In this document: in pieces, positions 24,813-33,122 of the stretch | How the letters are laid out: the number at the start of each line of letters is the position of its first letter | Numbering within the stretch: position 1 is the first letter of the stretch | Source: Alphaproteobacteria bacterium | Lineage (GTDB): Bacteria; Pseudomonadota; Alphaproteobacteria; Rs-D84; CASDRH01 | DNA length: 64,000 nt | NCBI GenBank assembly: GCA_025210155.1 | Contig: JAOASE010000010.1 | Coordinates: 87,587 to 151,586, forward strand | Direction: 5' to 3' | Program-made: the position numbers and the translations under genes | Notes under the pieces: model-generated | What the model was told of the DNA's origin: nothing | Database searches by the model: none | Seen by the model: only the letters and a program-made list of their open reading frames with translations

Positions 24813-25976
24813 ATGACTATTAAAGACTCAAATGAAAGTTTACCAAGTACAAATATTCTTATCGTTCTAAAAGATTTAAATGACATTCAAGAAGTAACAT
24901 ATGTTAAAGATCTTGCAACATTTCTAAAATCTCAAGACATTAATCCTGTAATCATTTCAAACAAAGGACCTCTTATTTCAGAGTTCGCTAGACATGGATT
25001 AAAACACATCTACGCACCTATCAACAAAACAGGTTTCTTTAACGAAAGAATCAAAGCCAGACTTATTGAAAAAATTTGTGAAAACGAAAACATTCATCTA
25101 ATACATAATTTCTCAAGATCTGCTGTTAAAGCAACTTTCAAAGTTCACACAAAACTATCACTTCCTTTAATACATAGTATGAACAAAGTATATAAAGGAA
25201 ATAAAAGATTTAACGCCGGCTTGCTAAAAAGTGACTTCACTATAACGGCTTCAGAATACATCAAAGAAAAAGCTATACATAAGTATAAAAACTACATCCA
25301 AGACAAAAAGAATCTTGTAGTAATCAACAACTGGGTAGACACTCTTAAATATTCTAAAGCCAGCATCAGTGCTGCAAGAATAGAAAATGTTATTCAAAAA
25401 ATAAATCTACCTGAAGATAAAAAGATAATAATAATCCCTGAAGACATAGAAAAAGAAAGCGGATTAAAAACTATCCTTAGCGCAATCAAAGAATCTGAAA
25501 ATAAAGATAAATTCCTAGCTCTAATAGTTGGTAAAGTTAAAAATGAAAAATACCTTACTGCTCTAGAAAGAATAATTAGAGAAGAAGGACTTGAAGAAAG
25601 CATAAGAATCTCATTCAATTCAGAAGATTTCCTAGAACTTCTTGCTATGAGTAACCTAGCTATCTTCCCATCAAAAATTAAGAAATATACTAACGATAGA
25701 ATCACTAAAGCACAAAGTATGGGAGTTCCTGTAATTGCCAACGACAGAGGTGTTAATAACGAACTTATCGTAGACGGACTTACTGGTTTCATAATCGATG
25801 ATAAACATGTAGAAGACATAACTCTAGCAATAGATAATATTATAACTATGGAAGAAATGAACTCTCGTAGATTATCTATGGAAAGTTTAAAATTCGCAAA
25901 AGTAAACTTCGAATATAAAACTAAATGTGCTGAAATATTAGAACTATATCAAAAAGCAATAAAGTTTTATAAATAA
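24813..25976 (+). CDS. GT4-family glycosyltransferase
   Basis: 387 aa, GT-B fold. N-terminal Rossmann half with the acceptor site (ILIVLKDLNDIQEVTYVKDL). C-terminal nucleotide-sugar half with IIPEDIEKESGLKTILSAIK (position of the usual GRL...KG), a degenerate donor site and AQSMGVPVIANDRGVNNELI plus DGLTGFII, which is the GT4 E-x7-E type region. No membrane span; cytoplasmic or peripheral. AAGGGG ribosome site. Single gene with own promoter and a terminator at 26001-26031. Probably acts on lipopolysaccharide or another envelope glycan; acceptor unknown. Confidence 0.85.
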   Translation: MTIKDSNESLPSTNILIVLKDLNDIQEVTYVKDLATFLKSQDINPVIISNKGPLISEFARHGLKHIYAPINKTGFFNERIKARLIEKICENENIHLIHNFSRSAVKATFKVHTKLSLPLIHSMNKVYKGNKRFNAGLLKSDFTITASEYIKEKAIHKYKNYIQDKKNLVVINNWVDTLKYSKASISAARIENVIQKINLPEDKKIIIIPEDIEKESGLKTILSAIKESENKDKFLALIVGKVKNEKYLTALERIIREEGLEESIRISFNSEDFLELLAMSNLAIFPSKIKKYTNDRITKAQSMGVPVIANDRGVNNELIVDGLTGFIIDDKHVEDITLAIDNIITMEEMNSRRLSMESLKFAKVNFEYKTKCAEILELYQKAIKFYK

Positions 25977-26000
25977 TTATAAACAATTTAAAATACAATA

Positions 26001-26031
26001 GTGGGAATAAATTTCTCACTATTTTTTTATA
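26001..26031 (+). terminator. Terminator after the glycosyltransferase gene
   Basis: ATAGTGGGAA / TTTCTCACTAT stem followed by TTTTTTTAT. Confidence 0.75.
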
Positions 26032-26036
26032 AACAT

Positions 26037-26066
26037 TTGACAGTCCGCTAAATGAAACTATATAAT
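26037..26066 (+). promoter_or_regulatory. Promoter of rnpA-yidD-yidC
   Basis: Perfect TTGACA (26037-26042), 18-bp spacer, perfect TATAAT (26061-26066), 28 bases before rnpA. rpmH, the usual first gene, is absent between promoter and rnpA. Confidence 0.75.
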
Positions 26067-26093
26067 AGAGGTATAAAGTAAAGGGTAAAAAAA

Positions 26094-26546
26094 ATGAAAA
26101 AAATGCGTTTTCAAAAATACACAAGCCACATAATCCCTCTAAAAAGTAGAGTTAAAGATTTCTTAAGAATCTCTCCTGTTAAATCTACAAAAGAATTAAA
26201 AAAATACAAATTAGAAGGACAAGAATTCAAAAGCTCTTCTTGGACTAGCGAAGGATTTTCAATAAGCGCTGCCAAAACAAGATTTGACGACAAACATTTC
26301 CACGTAGGCTTCATAGCAACAAAGAAAAGTATCTCAAAATCAGCCGTAAAAAGAAACAAAGCTAAAAGAATTTTAAGAAGCCTAGTAAACGAAAATATAG
26401 ATAGAAAAAATCCTGATCTAAAAAACTTTGATTTCACTTTCGTAGCAAAATCAAAAATATTAGAACTAGATAGATCTAAACTTGAAAAAGATTTCAAATG
26501 GGCAATGGATAAAGTAATCAAAAAATATAATGAAGAACATAAGTAG
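26094..26546 (+). CDS. rnpA: Ribonuclease P protein component
   Basis: 150 aa. Protein subunit of RNase P, which trims tRNA 5' ends. The family signature is the basic helix KSAVKRNKAKRILRSLVNEN (RNR motif region). Before it are the FKSSSWTSEGFSISAAK and HVGFIATKKSISKS strands; after it FDFTFVAKSKILELDRSKLEKDF. The N-terminus is ~20 residues longer than usual. Identification is supported by yidD and yidC downstream. Confidence 0.93.
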   Translation: MKKMRFQKYTSHIIPLKSRVKDFLRISPVKSTKELKKYKLEGQEFKSSSWTSEGFSISAAKTRFDDKHFHVGFIATKKSISKSAVKRNKAKRILRSLVNENIDRKNPDLKNFDFTFVAKSKILELDRSKLEKDFKWAMDKVIKKYNEEHK

Positions 26547-26590
26547 GATTAAAATGAATTCTTCCACACAATACTTATTATATTTTTAAG

Positions 26591-26702
26591 CAAGTATTTT
26601 GTGCGAAGATTAGTAAATTAGATTTTAATTTTTAGGAGTTTATAAAGAATAAATGACTAAAAATTAATAATTGATAATTTGCTTAAAATTCGTGCAAAAG
26701 AC
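26591..26702 (+). repeat. Palindromic intergenic element, copy R10 (B-type core)
   Basis: CAAGTATTTTGTGCGA / TTCGTGCAAAAGAC outer stem. The core is changed to AATTTTTAG...CTAAAAATT with TTTAT / ATAAA. Sits between rnpA and yidD, ending at the yidD ribosome site AAAGG. Confidence 0.75.
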
Positions 26703-26713
26703 AAAGGTTAAAA

Positions 26714-26953
26714 ATGAATAAGATAGCAATATTTCTCCTAAAATTATACCAAAGATTTATATCTCCATTAATTGGGGGTAAATATAGGTGCAAATTCATA
26801 CCTACTTGCTCAGAATATAGCAAAGAAGCATATCAAAATTACAATTTTTTAAAAGCCTCTTTACTTACAGCAAAAAGGTTGCTAAAATGCCATCCATGGA
26901 ATAAACATTCGGGTTACGACCCTTTAATAAAAAAAGAAGAAAAGAGAAAGTAA
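26714..26953 (+). CDS. yidD: Membrane protein insertion efficiency factor YidD
   Basis: 79 aa. Contains the hallmark LYQRFISPLIGGKYRCKFIPTCSEYS...CHPWNKHSGYDPL with three conserved Cys. N-terminal amphipathic helix for membrane association. The stop codon TAA shares one base with the yidC ATG (TAATG), so the pair is coupled. Confidence 0.96.
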   Translation: MNKIAIFLLKLYQRFISPLIGGKYRCKFIPTCSEYSKEAYQNYNFLKASLLTAKRLLKCHPWNKHSGYDPLIKKEEKRK

Positions 26954-28611
26954 TGACTAACAAAAATCAATTAAATAAAGAAACACTTAAAAAAAGCCTG
27001 ATGAGAGGCTTCTTATACGCAACATTATTCACAATCATATTCCAATCTTGCGCTAAAAAAGAAGACATTAAACCTGTTGTTTCTAGCGAAATATCAACTA
27101 CATCTGAAATCAAAAAAGAAAGAATTCCTTCTTCATTCAAAAACGAAAAAATCGAAGCTGAAATCAATCTAGTTGGCGGAAAATTAGACTCCCTACTTCT
27201 TAACGAATATAAAGAAACTTTAGAAAAAGAAGATAAACAAAAACTTTTCTCTCCTAAATACACAAACAAAGAAGAAAACAAAGAATACTCTTACTTAGAT
27301 TTTGGTATCTCTGGTCAAAACATAAACTTACCAACATCTAACTCAACTTGGAAAGTTATCAAAGAAACTGAAAACTCTAAAACAATCTCATGGGCAAACA
27401 AAGAAGGTATCAAAATAGAAAAAACTTTTTCTCTTGCAGACGATTACCTTATCGAAGTTTCTCAAACAATTTCAAACAATACAGGAAAAGATATTTCTGT
27501 ATTCCCTTACGCAATAATATCTAAAAAGATAGATACTGAAAATAAAAACCTAAGAGCCTTCTCTGGTTTAATAGATTTCTCAAGCAGAAGTCTTGAAAAA
27601 GAAAGATTTGAAAACATCAAAGATGAACCATTCTCTAGAGTTATCCAAGAAGATAAAACTTGGAGTGGTTTCTCAGACAACTACTTCGCAACAGCTTTCC
27701 TAATGGGATCAAACGAAGCTGCTAAAAAACAAGAAGTTAAAGCATTCTTAAGCAGAGAAAACGAAGAAGAAAAATCTGAAACATACCAATTAGACTACAC
27801 ATATGAAACTCTAACTGTTAAAGCAGGTGAAAGCTTCACTGTAACTGACAAAGTATTCACTGGTCCAAAAGAAAGGTCTATCCTTAAAGACTATTCAGAA
27901 AAATATGGAGCTCAAAACCTAGATCTTCTTATAGACTACGGATTCTTCGCATTCTTCTCAAAAATATTCTTCTCAGTAATAGAATTCCTATTTAATAACA
28001 CAGGATCTATCGGCTGGGCAGTTATACTATTCGCAATATTCATAAAAGTATTGCTACACCCTATTTCTAAAAAATCTATGGACTCTATGGCCAAAATGAA
28101 AAAACTTGGACCTGAAATGAAGAAAATCCAAACATACCACAAAAACGATAAAATGAGAATGCAAATGGAAATGGCCGCTCTATACAAAAAACACCAAATA
28201 AATCCATTATCAGGATGTCTACCACTATTAGTTCAATTACCTATCTTCTTAGCCCTTTATAAAGTGCTTATGAACTACATAACATTAAGACACCATGAAT
28301 TCCTTTGGATCCATGACTTATCAAGCTTCGACCAAACTAGCATATTCAACTTATTTGGATTACTACCATTCACACCATGGACTTGGTTGCCTAACCTAGG
28401 TATATTGCCAATCCTAATGGGTGTAACAATGTTCTTCCAAATGAAGATGCAAGGTCAAACAGCTACTATGACACCAGAACAAGCTAAAGTAATGAACATA
28501 ATGCCATTCATCATGATATTATTATTCGCATCACTTCCAGCAGGTTTAATATTATACTATGTAGTATATAACGTGTTAACAATAGCCGACCAAGCTGTTG
28601 AAATTAAGTAG
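26953..28611 (+). CDS. yidC: Membrane protein insertase YidC
   Basis: 552 aa. Inserts membrane proteins with or without SecYEG. N-terminal membrane segment (~16-33) ends FQSCAKKE; a periplasmic beta domain (~55-320) follows; then the conserved insertase core: SIGWAVILFAIFIKVLLHPI, the cytoplasmic KMKKLGPEMKKIQ hairpin, NPLSGCLPLLVQLPIFLALY, and two more spans ending LASLPAG-type ASLPAGLILYYVVYNVL. The Cys right after the first span is unusual for Gram-negative YidC. Confidence 0.96.
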   Translation: MTNKNQLNKETLKKSLMRGFLYATLFTIIFQSCAKKEDIKPVVSSEISTTSEIKKERIPSSFKNEKIEAEINLVGGKLDSLLLNEYKETLEKEDKQKLFSPKYTNKEENKEYSYLDFGISGQNINLPTSNSTWKVIKETENSKTISWANKEGIKIEKTFSLADDYLIEVSQTISNNTGKDISVFPYAIISKKIDTENKNLRAFSGLIDFSSRSLEKERFENIKDEPFSRVIQEDKTWSGFSDNYFATAFLMGSNEAAKKQEVKAFLSRENEEEKSETYQLDYTYETLTVKAGESFTVTDKVFTGPKERSILKDYSEKYGAQNLDLLIDYGFFAFFSKIFFSVIEFLFNNTGSIGWAVILFAIFIKVLLHPISKKSMDSMAKMKKLGPEMKKIQTYHKNDKMRMQMEMAALYKKHQINPLSGCLPLLVQLPIFLALYKVLMNYITLRHHEFLWIHDLSSFDQTSIFNLFGLLPFTPWTWLPNLGILPILMGVTMFFQMKMQGQTATMTPEQAKVMNIMPFIMILLFASLPAGLILYYVVYNVLTIADQAVEIK

Positions 28612-28633
28612 ATTTCAAAAACAAAGTGAATTG

Positions 28634-28684
28634 AAATCGTTTACGTATTACCGAAAGCAAGGATTTTAATCCGCCAGCGTCGGA
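28634..28684 (+). repeat. Hairpin repeat, type C copy 1
   Basis: AAATCGTTTACGTATTACCGAAAGCAAGG then ATTTTAATCCGCCAGCGTCGGA. Two stems, CCGA/TCGG and GGATT/AATCC, separated by the conserved internal loop AAGCAA / GCCAGCG. Confidence 0.75.
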
Positions 28685-28721
28685 ACTTAAGTAGATTTAG
28701 AAGACTTTTTAAAGTCGCAAT

Positions 28722-28773
28722 AAATCGTTTACGTATTACCGAAAGCAAGGATTTTTAATCCGCCAGCGTCGGA
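28722..28773 (+). repeat. Hairpin repeat, type C copy 2
   Basis: Nearly identical to copy 1, differing by one extra T in the loop. The 37 bases between the two copies contain a small hairpin (GACTTTTTAAAGTC). Confidence 0.75.
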
Positions 28774-28801
28774 GATAAAAAATAAGAATACACTTCCCCA
28801 A

Positions 28802-28925
28802 TTAATTTTGACCCAAATTTCTCTTCAGAAAGTTGTAAAATAAAATTAATTTTAAGGGAATGTATACTTTAATACATGATCGAAAAATTATTATTTTAAA
28901 TTTTGCAAATTTATGTGATAAAGGA
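28802..28925 (+). repeat. Palindromic intergenic element, copy R17 (E-type arms)
   Basis: The core ATGTAT-acttta-ATACAT lies in a long imperfect palindrome: GTTGTAAAATAAAATT...pairs with ...ATTTTAAATTTTGCAAAT. Right end adjoins the AAGGAG of the MazG-like gene. Confidence 0.6.
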
Positions 28926-28934
28926 GATGTTAAA

Positions 28935-29354
28935 ATGGGAAGTAAAATATTCAAAAACGAAATCCTTGTTAGAGATAAAAGAATAAAATTCTTAGAAGAT
29001 CTAGGCGGTAGATTAGAAACTAAAAAACTCTCTAAAGAAGAAATACAAGATCTTCTTAACGACAAAATTCTTGAAGAAGCTAAAGAATTATACGATGCTA
29101 TTAAAAGTAAAGATAAAGAAGAAATCTTAAAAGAATATAGTGACGTGTTAGAAGTTTTAGATAATATGAAATTTTACCTAAGCTTAACTGATGAAGAAAT
29201 AAACAAAGTTAAAGACTATAGAAAAAAAGAATTTGGCGGATACAAAGAAGGTTCATATATAGAAACTATAGAAATAGACGAAGACAACCCTCTTATAGAC
29301 TATTATCTAGCAAGACCTGAAAAATATCCAAAAATAGATAAACAAAAAGATTAA
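28935..29354 (+). CDS. MazG-like nucleotide pyrophosphohydrolase
   Basis: 139 aa from ATG 28935, decided by AAAGGAG 9 bases upstream; the longer frame to 28860 runs through repeat DNA. All-alpha NTP pyrophosphatase signature EEAKELYDAI...EYSDVLEVLDN, i.e. ExxE-E..D metal sites of the MazG/PRA-PH superfamily. Probably hydrolyses a non-canonical or excess NTP to NMP and PPi. Gene sits between yidC and engB, not its usual place. Confidence 0.8.
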   Translation: MGSKIFKNEILVRDKRIKFLEDLGGRLETKKLSKEEIQDLLNDKILEEAKELYDAIKSKDKEEILKEYSDVLEVLDNMKFYLSLTDEEINKVKDYRKKEFGGYKEGSYIETIEIDEDNPLIDYYLARPEKYPKIDKQKD

Positions 29355-29400
29355 ACAAAAAATAATCCACACAAAAAATTTTTTAAACGGGCAACTTTTT

Positions 29401-29517
29401 CAAAGATTTTGTGCGGATAGAAGTAAAAATGATTTTTAAATTTGGTATCGTGTATAAGTAATACTCGATCGCCAAAGAAAAAAATTATTTATTACGATTA
29501 GCCCGTGCAAAAGATTA
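29401..29517 (+). repeat. Palindromic intergenic element, copy R4
   Basis: TTTTGTGCGG pairs with CCCGTGCAAAA: one A-T of R1 is now G-C on both sides. Core TTTGGTATCG...CGATCGCCAAA. Right end adjoins AAAAAAGGAAG, the engB ribosome site. Confidence 0.8.
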
Positions 29518-29531
29518 AAAAAGGAAGTAAA

Positions 29532-30155
29532 ATGAGTAAAGATCCAGCATATAAAACATTCTTCAAAGAAAAACCTAAATTCATAGGCTCTTTCCCTGCA
29601 CCAGATAAAATCAACTTCAGAGGTGGCGCTGAAGTAGCTTTCATAGGTCGTTCAAACGTTGGTAAATCATCATTAATCAATGCACTTACAAAATGCCCTG
29701 GACTAGCAAAAACATCTTCTACACCAGGAAGAACTAGAATGATAAACATGTTCCTTATGCATGAGAATTTTACACTAGTAGATCTTCCAGGATACGGATA
29801 TGCAAAGGCATCAAAGAAAGATATTGAAACATGGAATCGCAACACTAGAAATTATCTTCTAGGTAGAATCGAACTTCAAAGAGTGTTCCTTTTAATAGAC
29901 GCAAGACATGGTATCAAAGCAACAGATATTGAAAGTATGAAAGTATTCGACGAAGCTGGAGTGAACTATCAAATCATACTAACAAAAGCAGATAAAATTT
30001 CTAAAAAAGAACTTGAAAAAGTTATAGTTGATACTGAGCAAAAAGCATTAAAACACCCTGCTCTTCATCCAACAATTTTATGGAGTTCTTCTGAAAAAGG
30101 AGATAACCTAGATGAAGTTAGAAAAGTAATTCACGAGATTTTCAAAGCTCAATAA
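29532..30155 (+). CDS. engB: Ribosome biogenesis GTPase YsxC/EngB
   Basis: 207 aa. G1 GRSNVGKSSLIN, G2 TSSTPGRTRMINMF, G3 VDLPGYGYAKA, G4 LTKADK, G5 SSSEKG: a complete TrmE-Era-type GTPase set. Helps assemble the 50S subunit. Start at 29532 (MSKDPAYK) because of AAGGAAG 5 bases upstream; the earlier in-frame ATG is in repeat R4. yidC-engB neighbourhood is common in alphaproteobacteria. Confidence 0.96.
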   Translation: MSKDPAYKTFFKEKPKFIGSFPAPDKINFRGGAEVAFIGRSNVGKSSLINALTKCPGLAKTSSTPGRTRMINMFLMHENFTLVDLPGYGYAKASKKDIETWNRNTRNYLLGRIELQRVFLLIDARHGIKATDIESMKVFDEAGVNYQIILTKADKISKKELEKVIVDTEQKALKHPALHPTILWSSSEKGDNLDEVRKVIHEIFKAQ

Positions 30156-30187
30156 AACAACTTCACATCAGTGAATCAAAACATTAA

Positions 30188-30224
30188 AAAGGAGTCGCAA
30201 CCCATTGTTACGACTCTTTTTATT
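30188..30224. terminator. Terminator between engB and the 129-aa gene
   Basis: AAAAAGGAGTCG...CGACTCTTTTT; works for both converging genes. Confidence 0.8.
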
Positions 30225-30231
30225 TTAAAAA

Positions 30232-30621
30232 TTATTCTTTTTTAATTGAATCAATTATTCTTCTGGAAAAGAACCCAAGCTTGTGCCATGGATACCTTCC
30301 ATGAAACTCTTCATCAAGAAGAGTGAAGTCTCCTTCATCAAAATAAATCTCAATTTCAGCAATCCCATCCAAATGATAAACGCCCATAAATTTATCATCC
30401 TTAGAATGCTTCCAACCATTCAACAAAATTCTATCCTCTGGAAGAATTTCTTCTCCATTAGAATTAAAACTTTTAAATGTTTTTAAAGGAACCATCAAAG
30501 CAAAATCTGTCTTAAAAAATTCGGGATTATTTGAATTTTGTAATTTAATAATTATTCCATCTTCAAGGGTTTCCATAAACAATCTGTCAGAAACTTCCTT
30601 TTGAAATTTAATCTTTAACAT
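30232..30621 (-). CDS. Hypothetical protein, 129 aa
   Basis: Starts MLKIKFQKEVSDRLFMETLE. Beta-rich with acidic tracts (GIAEIEIYFDEGDFTLLDEE) and a basic end. Not recognised. Promoter TTGACT-17-TAGGAT (30651-30679); leader ends TTTAAACCGAG directly before the ATG and has no Shine-Dalgarno. Confidence 0.55.
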   Translation of the reverse strand: MLKIKFQKEVSDRLFMETLEDGIIIKLQNSNNPEFFKTDFALMVPLKTFKSFNSNGEEILPEDRILLNGWKHSKDDKFMGVYHLDGIAEIEIYFDEGDFTLLDEEFHGRYPWHKLGFFSRRIIDSIKKE

Positions 30622-30650
30622 CTCGGTTTAAATTTAAAATTAGTTCCCAC

Positions 30651-30679
30651 ATCCTATTAAAGAACTATTTCAAAGTCAA
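30651..30679 (-). promoter_or_regulatory. Promoter of the 129-aa gene
   Basis: Minus strand TTGACT, 17-bp spacer, TAGGAT. Confidence 0.55.
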
Positions 30680-30713
30680 ACAAATAAACAAAATCAAATC
30701 TCTCAAAAAATAA

Positions 30714-30855
30714 TTAAACAAGAATTTTGTGAAACTGGAAGTAAAAACAAAATATTTAAGAATTTAAATTCTAGGAGTTTTGTTATAAATTATTTAGATA
30801 GGAAGAAAAAAGGTTGCGACGCGTATAAATAATACGTGAAAGTTCTTTTTTCAAA
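30714..30855 (+). repeat. Composite palindromic element R12 plus type D copy 2
   Basis: Begins TTAAACAAGAATTTTGTG (left end of the R family), then AACAAAAT...AGAATTTAAATTCT...AGTTTTGTT, then the D hairpin GAAAAAAGGTTGCGACGCGTAT / ATACGTGAAAGTTCTTTTTTC (compare 18831-18912). Confidence 0.6.
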
Positions 30856-30894
30856 ATATTTTTAATAAAAATTATTTAATTATATTTTCAAAGT

Positions 30895-31010
30895 TTTTCA
30901 TAGTTTATATTAGATAGAAGTAAAAATGATTTTTAGATAAAGTATCGTGTATAGGTAATACTCGATCGCTTTAAATAAAAATTATTTATTACGATTAGAT
31001 AATGTGAAAT
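30895..31010 (+). repeat. Palindromic intergenic element, copy R5
   Basis: Core AGATAAAGTATCG...CGATCGCTTTAAAT as in R3 and R7; outer arms TAGTTTATATTAGATAGAAG and CGATTAGATAATGTGAAA. Lies 3' of ruvC. Confidence 0.75.
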
Positions 31011-31027
31011 ATGGGAAACCTATAAAT

Positions 31028-31504
31028 TTAAAAGCGTCTATAGTTCGTAGTATGAGCTATAGCAATCGCCAAAGCATCGGCAGAATGCTCAGAATCTATC
31101 TTATCAGCAGTAGGTAACAATATCTTTATCATAGTCAATATCTGATTTTTATCAGCATGCCCTACACCAACAACTGACTTCTTAACAAGATTAGGAGTAT
31201 ACTCCATCACAGGCAAACCATTCATAGCAGGAACCAACAAAGCAACTCCCCTTGCCTGCCCAAGCTTCAAAGACGTCTTTGGATTTTGATTTACAAAAGT
31301 ATCCTCCACAGAAACAAATTCAGGCTCATACTTCTTTATAACCTGATCCAACTCTTCATAAATCTTTTTCAAACGAGAAGATAACTCATCCTTTGATGAC
31401 GTTTTAATAGTCCCATTAGCAATATAGCGCAACGAAGAACCATTATGCTCAATAACACCCCAACCTGTATTCAACAATCCTGTATCAATACCTAAAACTA
31501 TCAT
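31028..31504 (-). CDS. ruvC: Holliday junction resolvase RuvC
   Basis: 158 aa. Endonuclease resolving Holliday junctions with RuvAB. Acidic residues in place: D in VLGIDTGLLNTGWG, E in VSVEDTFVNQNPKTSLKLGQARG, and the C-terminal DSEHSADALAIAIAH with H and D. Starts at ATG 31504 after GAGGAG; the codon just upstream is TTG. ruvA and ruvB are not next to it. Promoter at 31534-31562. Confidence 0.96.
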   Translation of the reverse strand: MIVLGIDTGLLNTGWGVIEHNGSSLRYIANGTIKTSSKDELSSRLKKIYEELDQVIKKYEPEFVSVEDTFVNQNPKTSLKLGQARGVALLVPAMNGLPVMEYTPNLVKKSVVGVGHADKNQILTMIKILLPTADKIDSEHSADALAIAIAHTTNYRRF

Positions 31505-31533
31505 CAAAACTCCTCTCTTTATAACTTTCCCCC

Positions 31534-31562
31534 ATTATACAACAACAAGAACAAACATGCAA
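31534..31562 (-). promoter_or_regulatory. Promoter of ruvC
   Basis: Minus strand TTGCAT, 17-bp spacer, perfect TATAAT. A single GTTC lies in the spacer but no second half-site of the SOS box. Confidence 0.65.
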
Positions 31563-31642
31563 CATTTTTTTTATTTCCTATTGACAATAGTAAATACATA
31601 ATTAATATACATTATATTAATAATATTATTAAACCTAATAAA

Positions 31643-31987
31643 ATGAAACAATTTAAAGTAACTCTCAACCACTTAACTAAAGAACTTAATATCAAAAACT
31701 GGACTATATGTATAGGTGAAGGCGATCTACCAGCTGAACTACAAGTAAGGTTTAGTGATAGAAAAGAAATTTTCAGAATGGAAGTTTTTACCAACAAAAA
31801 AATGTATAGAAGTTATACCACTCCTGTACCTGAAAAAAAATTCCATCTTGAAACAACGTTCTTAAAACAAAAACCTCAAAAATATATGTTAAAAAGATTT
31901 CAAAAATTTTTTAACTTTATTAAAATAAACTACCATCATGCTTGGAAATTCAAAGAAGCTGAATGGGCGGTTGAAAAGCTTTATTAA
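31643..31987 (+). CDS. Hypothetical protein, 114 aa
   Basis: Starts MKQFKVTLNHLTKELNIKNW; basic, with an N-terminal beta-type region and a C-terminal helical, aromatic part (FQKFFNFIKINYHHAWKFKE). Not recognised. A TTGACA lies at about 31583; the leader ends TTAAACCTAATAAA before the ATG, with no Shine-Dalgarno. Terminator 31999-32033. Confidence 0.55.
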   Translation: MKQFKVTLNHLTKELNIKNWTICIGEGDLPAELQVRFSDRKEIFRMEVFTNKKMYRSYTTPVPEKKFHLETTFLKQKPQKYMLKRFQKFFNFIKINYHHAWKFKEAEWAVEKLY

Positions 31988-31998
31988 ACTAAATTTTA

Positions 31999-32033
31999 AA
32001 AAACTCCTCGAAAATTTCAGAGGAGCTTTTTTT
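31999..32033 (+). terminator. Terminator of the 114-aa gene
   Basis: AACTCCTC...GAGGAGCT stem followed by TTTTTTT. Confidence 0.75.
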
Positions 32034-32161
32034 ATATCTAATAAGTAAATCATCTAAAAACTCAACTCTTAGAGTTTTAATATAAACAATTTCCTTATAT
32101 TAAAAAATCCCCGCCTAAACGAAGATTTTATTTTTTTCCAATAAACACGTATTTTAAATAC

Positions 32162-32375
32162 TTTCATCAAGTAATCTCTCAACAAAACGTTTTGATAATT
32201 TTGCTTTAGATAGAAGCGAAAATGATTTGGAAGTTTACAAAATAAGTAAGATTGAAAAAAATTTACTTCGTAACAATCTGTTTACGTTTTACCGCAAGCA
32301 AGGATTTTTAATCCGTAGTGGCGGAATTAGTAAATGACATAATCATTTATCGCGATAGATGAAGTAAAATCTTCA
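32162..32375 (+). repeat. Composite nested palindrome R15 (module P, outer arms, type C copy 3)
   Basis: Module P copy 3 (TTTCATCAAGTAATC...TTTTGCTTTAG) leads into an arm TAGAAGCGAAAATGATTTGG that pairs with CATAATCATTTATCGCGATAGATG at the far right. Inside lie AGATTG / CAATCT and a type C hairpin (32281-32325: CCGC/GCGG, GGATT/AATCC). In type C copies 1-2 the pair is CCGA/TCGG, a compensated difference. Confidence 0.65.
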
Positions 32376-32379
32376 AAAC

Positions 32380-33048
32380 CTATTTACCCATTGGGACAAG
32401 CTTAATCTCTACCCTTCTATTAGCCTCTCTACCTGCAGCAGTAGAATTGCTCATGATTGGCATAGTTTCACCATAACCTTGAGCCGAAATTCTATTACCA
32501 GCTACACCTCTAGCAGATAAATAAGCACTTACACTGTGAGCTCTCTTTTGAGATAAAGTCATGTTATACATATCACCACCAGTGCTATCTGTATGACCTA
32601 AAACAGCAACATAAGTCTTATCAAACTTAGCAATAACCTTAGCAACAGAATCTAAAGTCTTATAAAAACCTGCGTTAATATCAGCAGAATCTGTAGCAAA
32701 AGTAATATTACTTGGCATAACTAAATTAATATTGTCGCCTACTTTCTTAACTTGCACACCAGTAGAAACTAACTCTTTACGAAGTTCAGCCTCTTGAGCA
32801 TCCATATAAGCACCATAACCACCACCAAGAGCAGCACCAATCAATGCACCTCTAGCAGCACCTTTACTTCTATCTGAAGTAGTCAAAGCACCAATCGCAG
32901 CACCAGATAAAGCACCAATACCTGCACCACTAACCCAGCTAGCAGTTTGATCTTCACCTGTATAAGCATTTTGAGTAGTACAAGCTGTTGTCAAAGACAA
33001 AGCACCTACAAGAGACAAAACTGTAATTCTTGAAACAAATTTATTCAT
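32380..33048 (-). CDS. OmpA-family lipoprotein with glycine-zipper region
   Basis: 222 aa, AAGGAGG ribosome site. Lipoprotein signal with lipobox LTTAC (Cys 23), then a glycine-zipper membrane region (GAGIGALSGAAIGAL, GALIGAALGGGYGAY) and a C-terminal OmpA/Pal domain (~110-218): ITFATDSADI, VLGHTDSTGG, LSQKRAHSVSAYL, GYGETMPI, NRRVEIKL, which binds peptidoglycan. Likely anchors the outer membrane to the cell wall. Similar to YiaD/Pal-type lipoproteins. No Tol genes nearby. Confidence 0.92.
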   Translation of the reverse strand: MNKFVSRITVLSLVGALSLTTACTTQNAYTGEDQTASWVSGAGIGALSGAAIGALTTSDRSKGAARGALIGAALGGGYGAYMDAQEAELRKELVSTGVQVKKVGDNINLVMPSNITFATDSADINAGFYKTLDSVAKVIAKFDKTYVAVLGHTDSTGGDMYNMTLSQKRAHSVSAYLSARGVAGNRISAQGYGETMPIMSNSTAAGREANRRVEIKLVPMGK

Positions 33049-33122
33049 ATGATTTCCTCCTTATTTTACATATGATTATATGCTACAAGATAATCTTTTC
33101 AAAATCAAAATAAATTTCAATT

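Noticed and set aside
28634-28773. Rho-independent terminators after yidC
   Set aside because: The type C stems are not followed by T-runs, and the loops are conserved beyond what a terminator needs.
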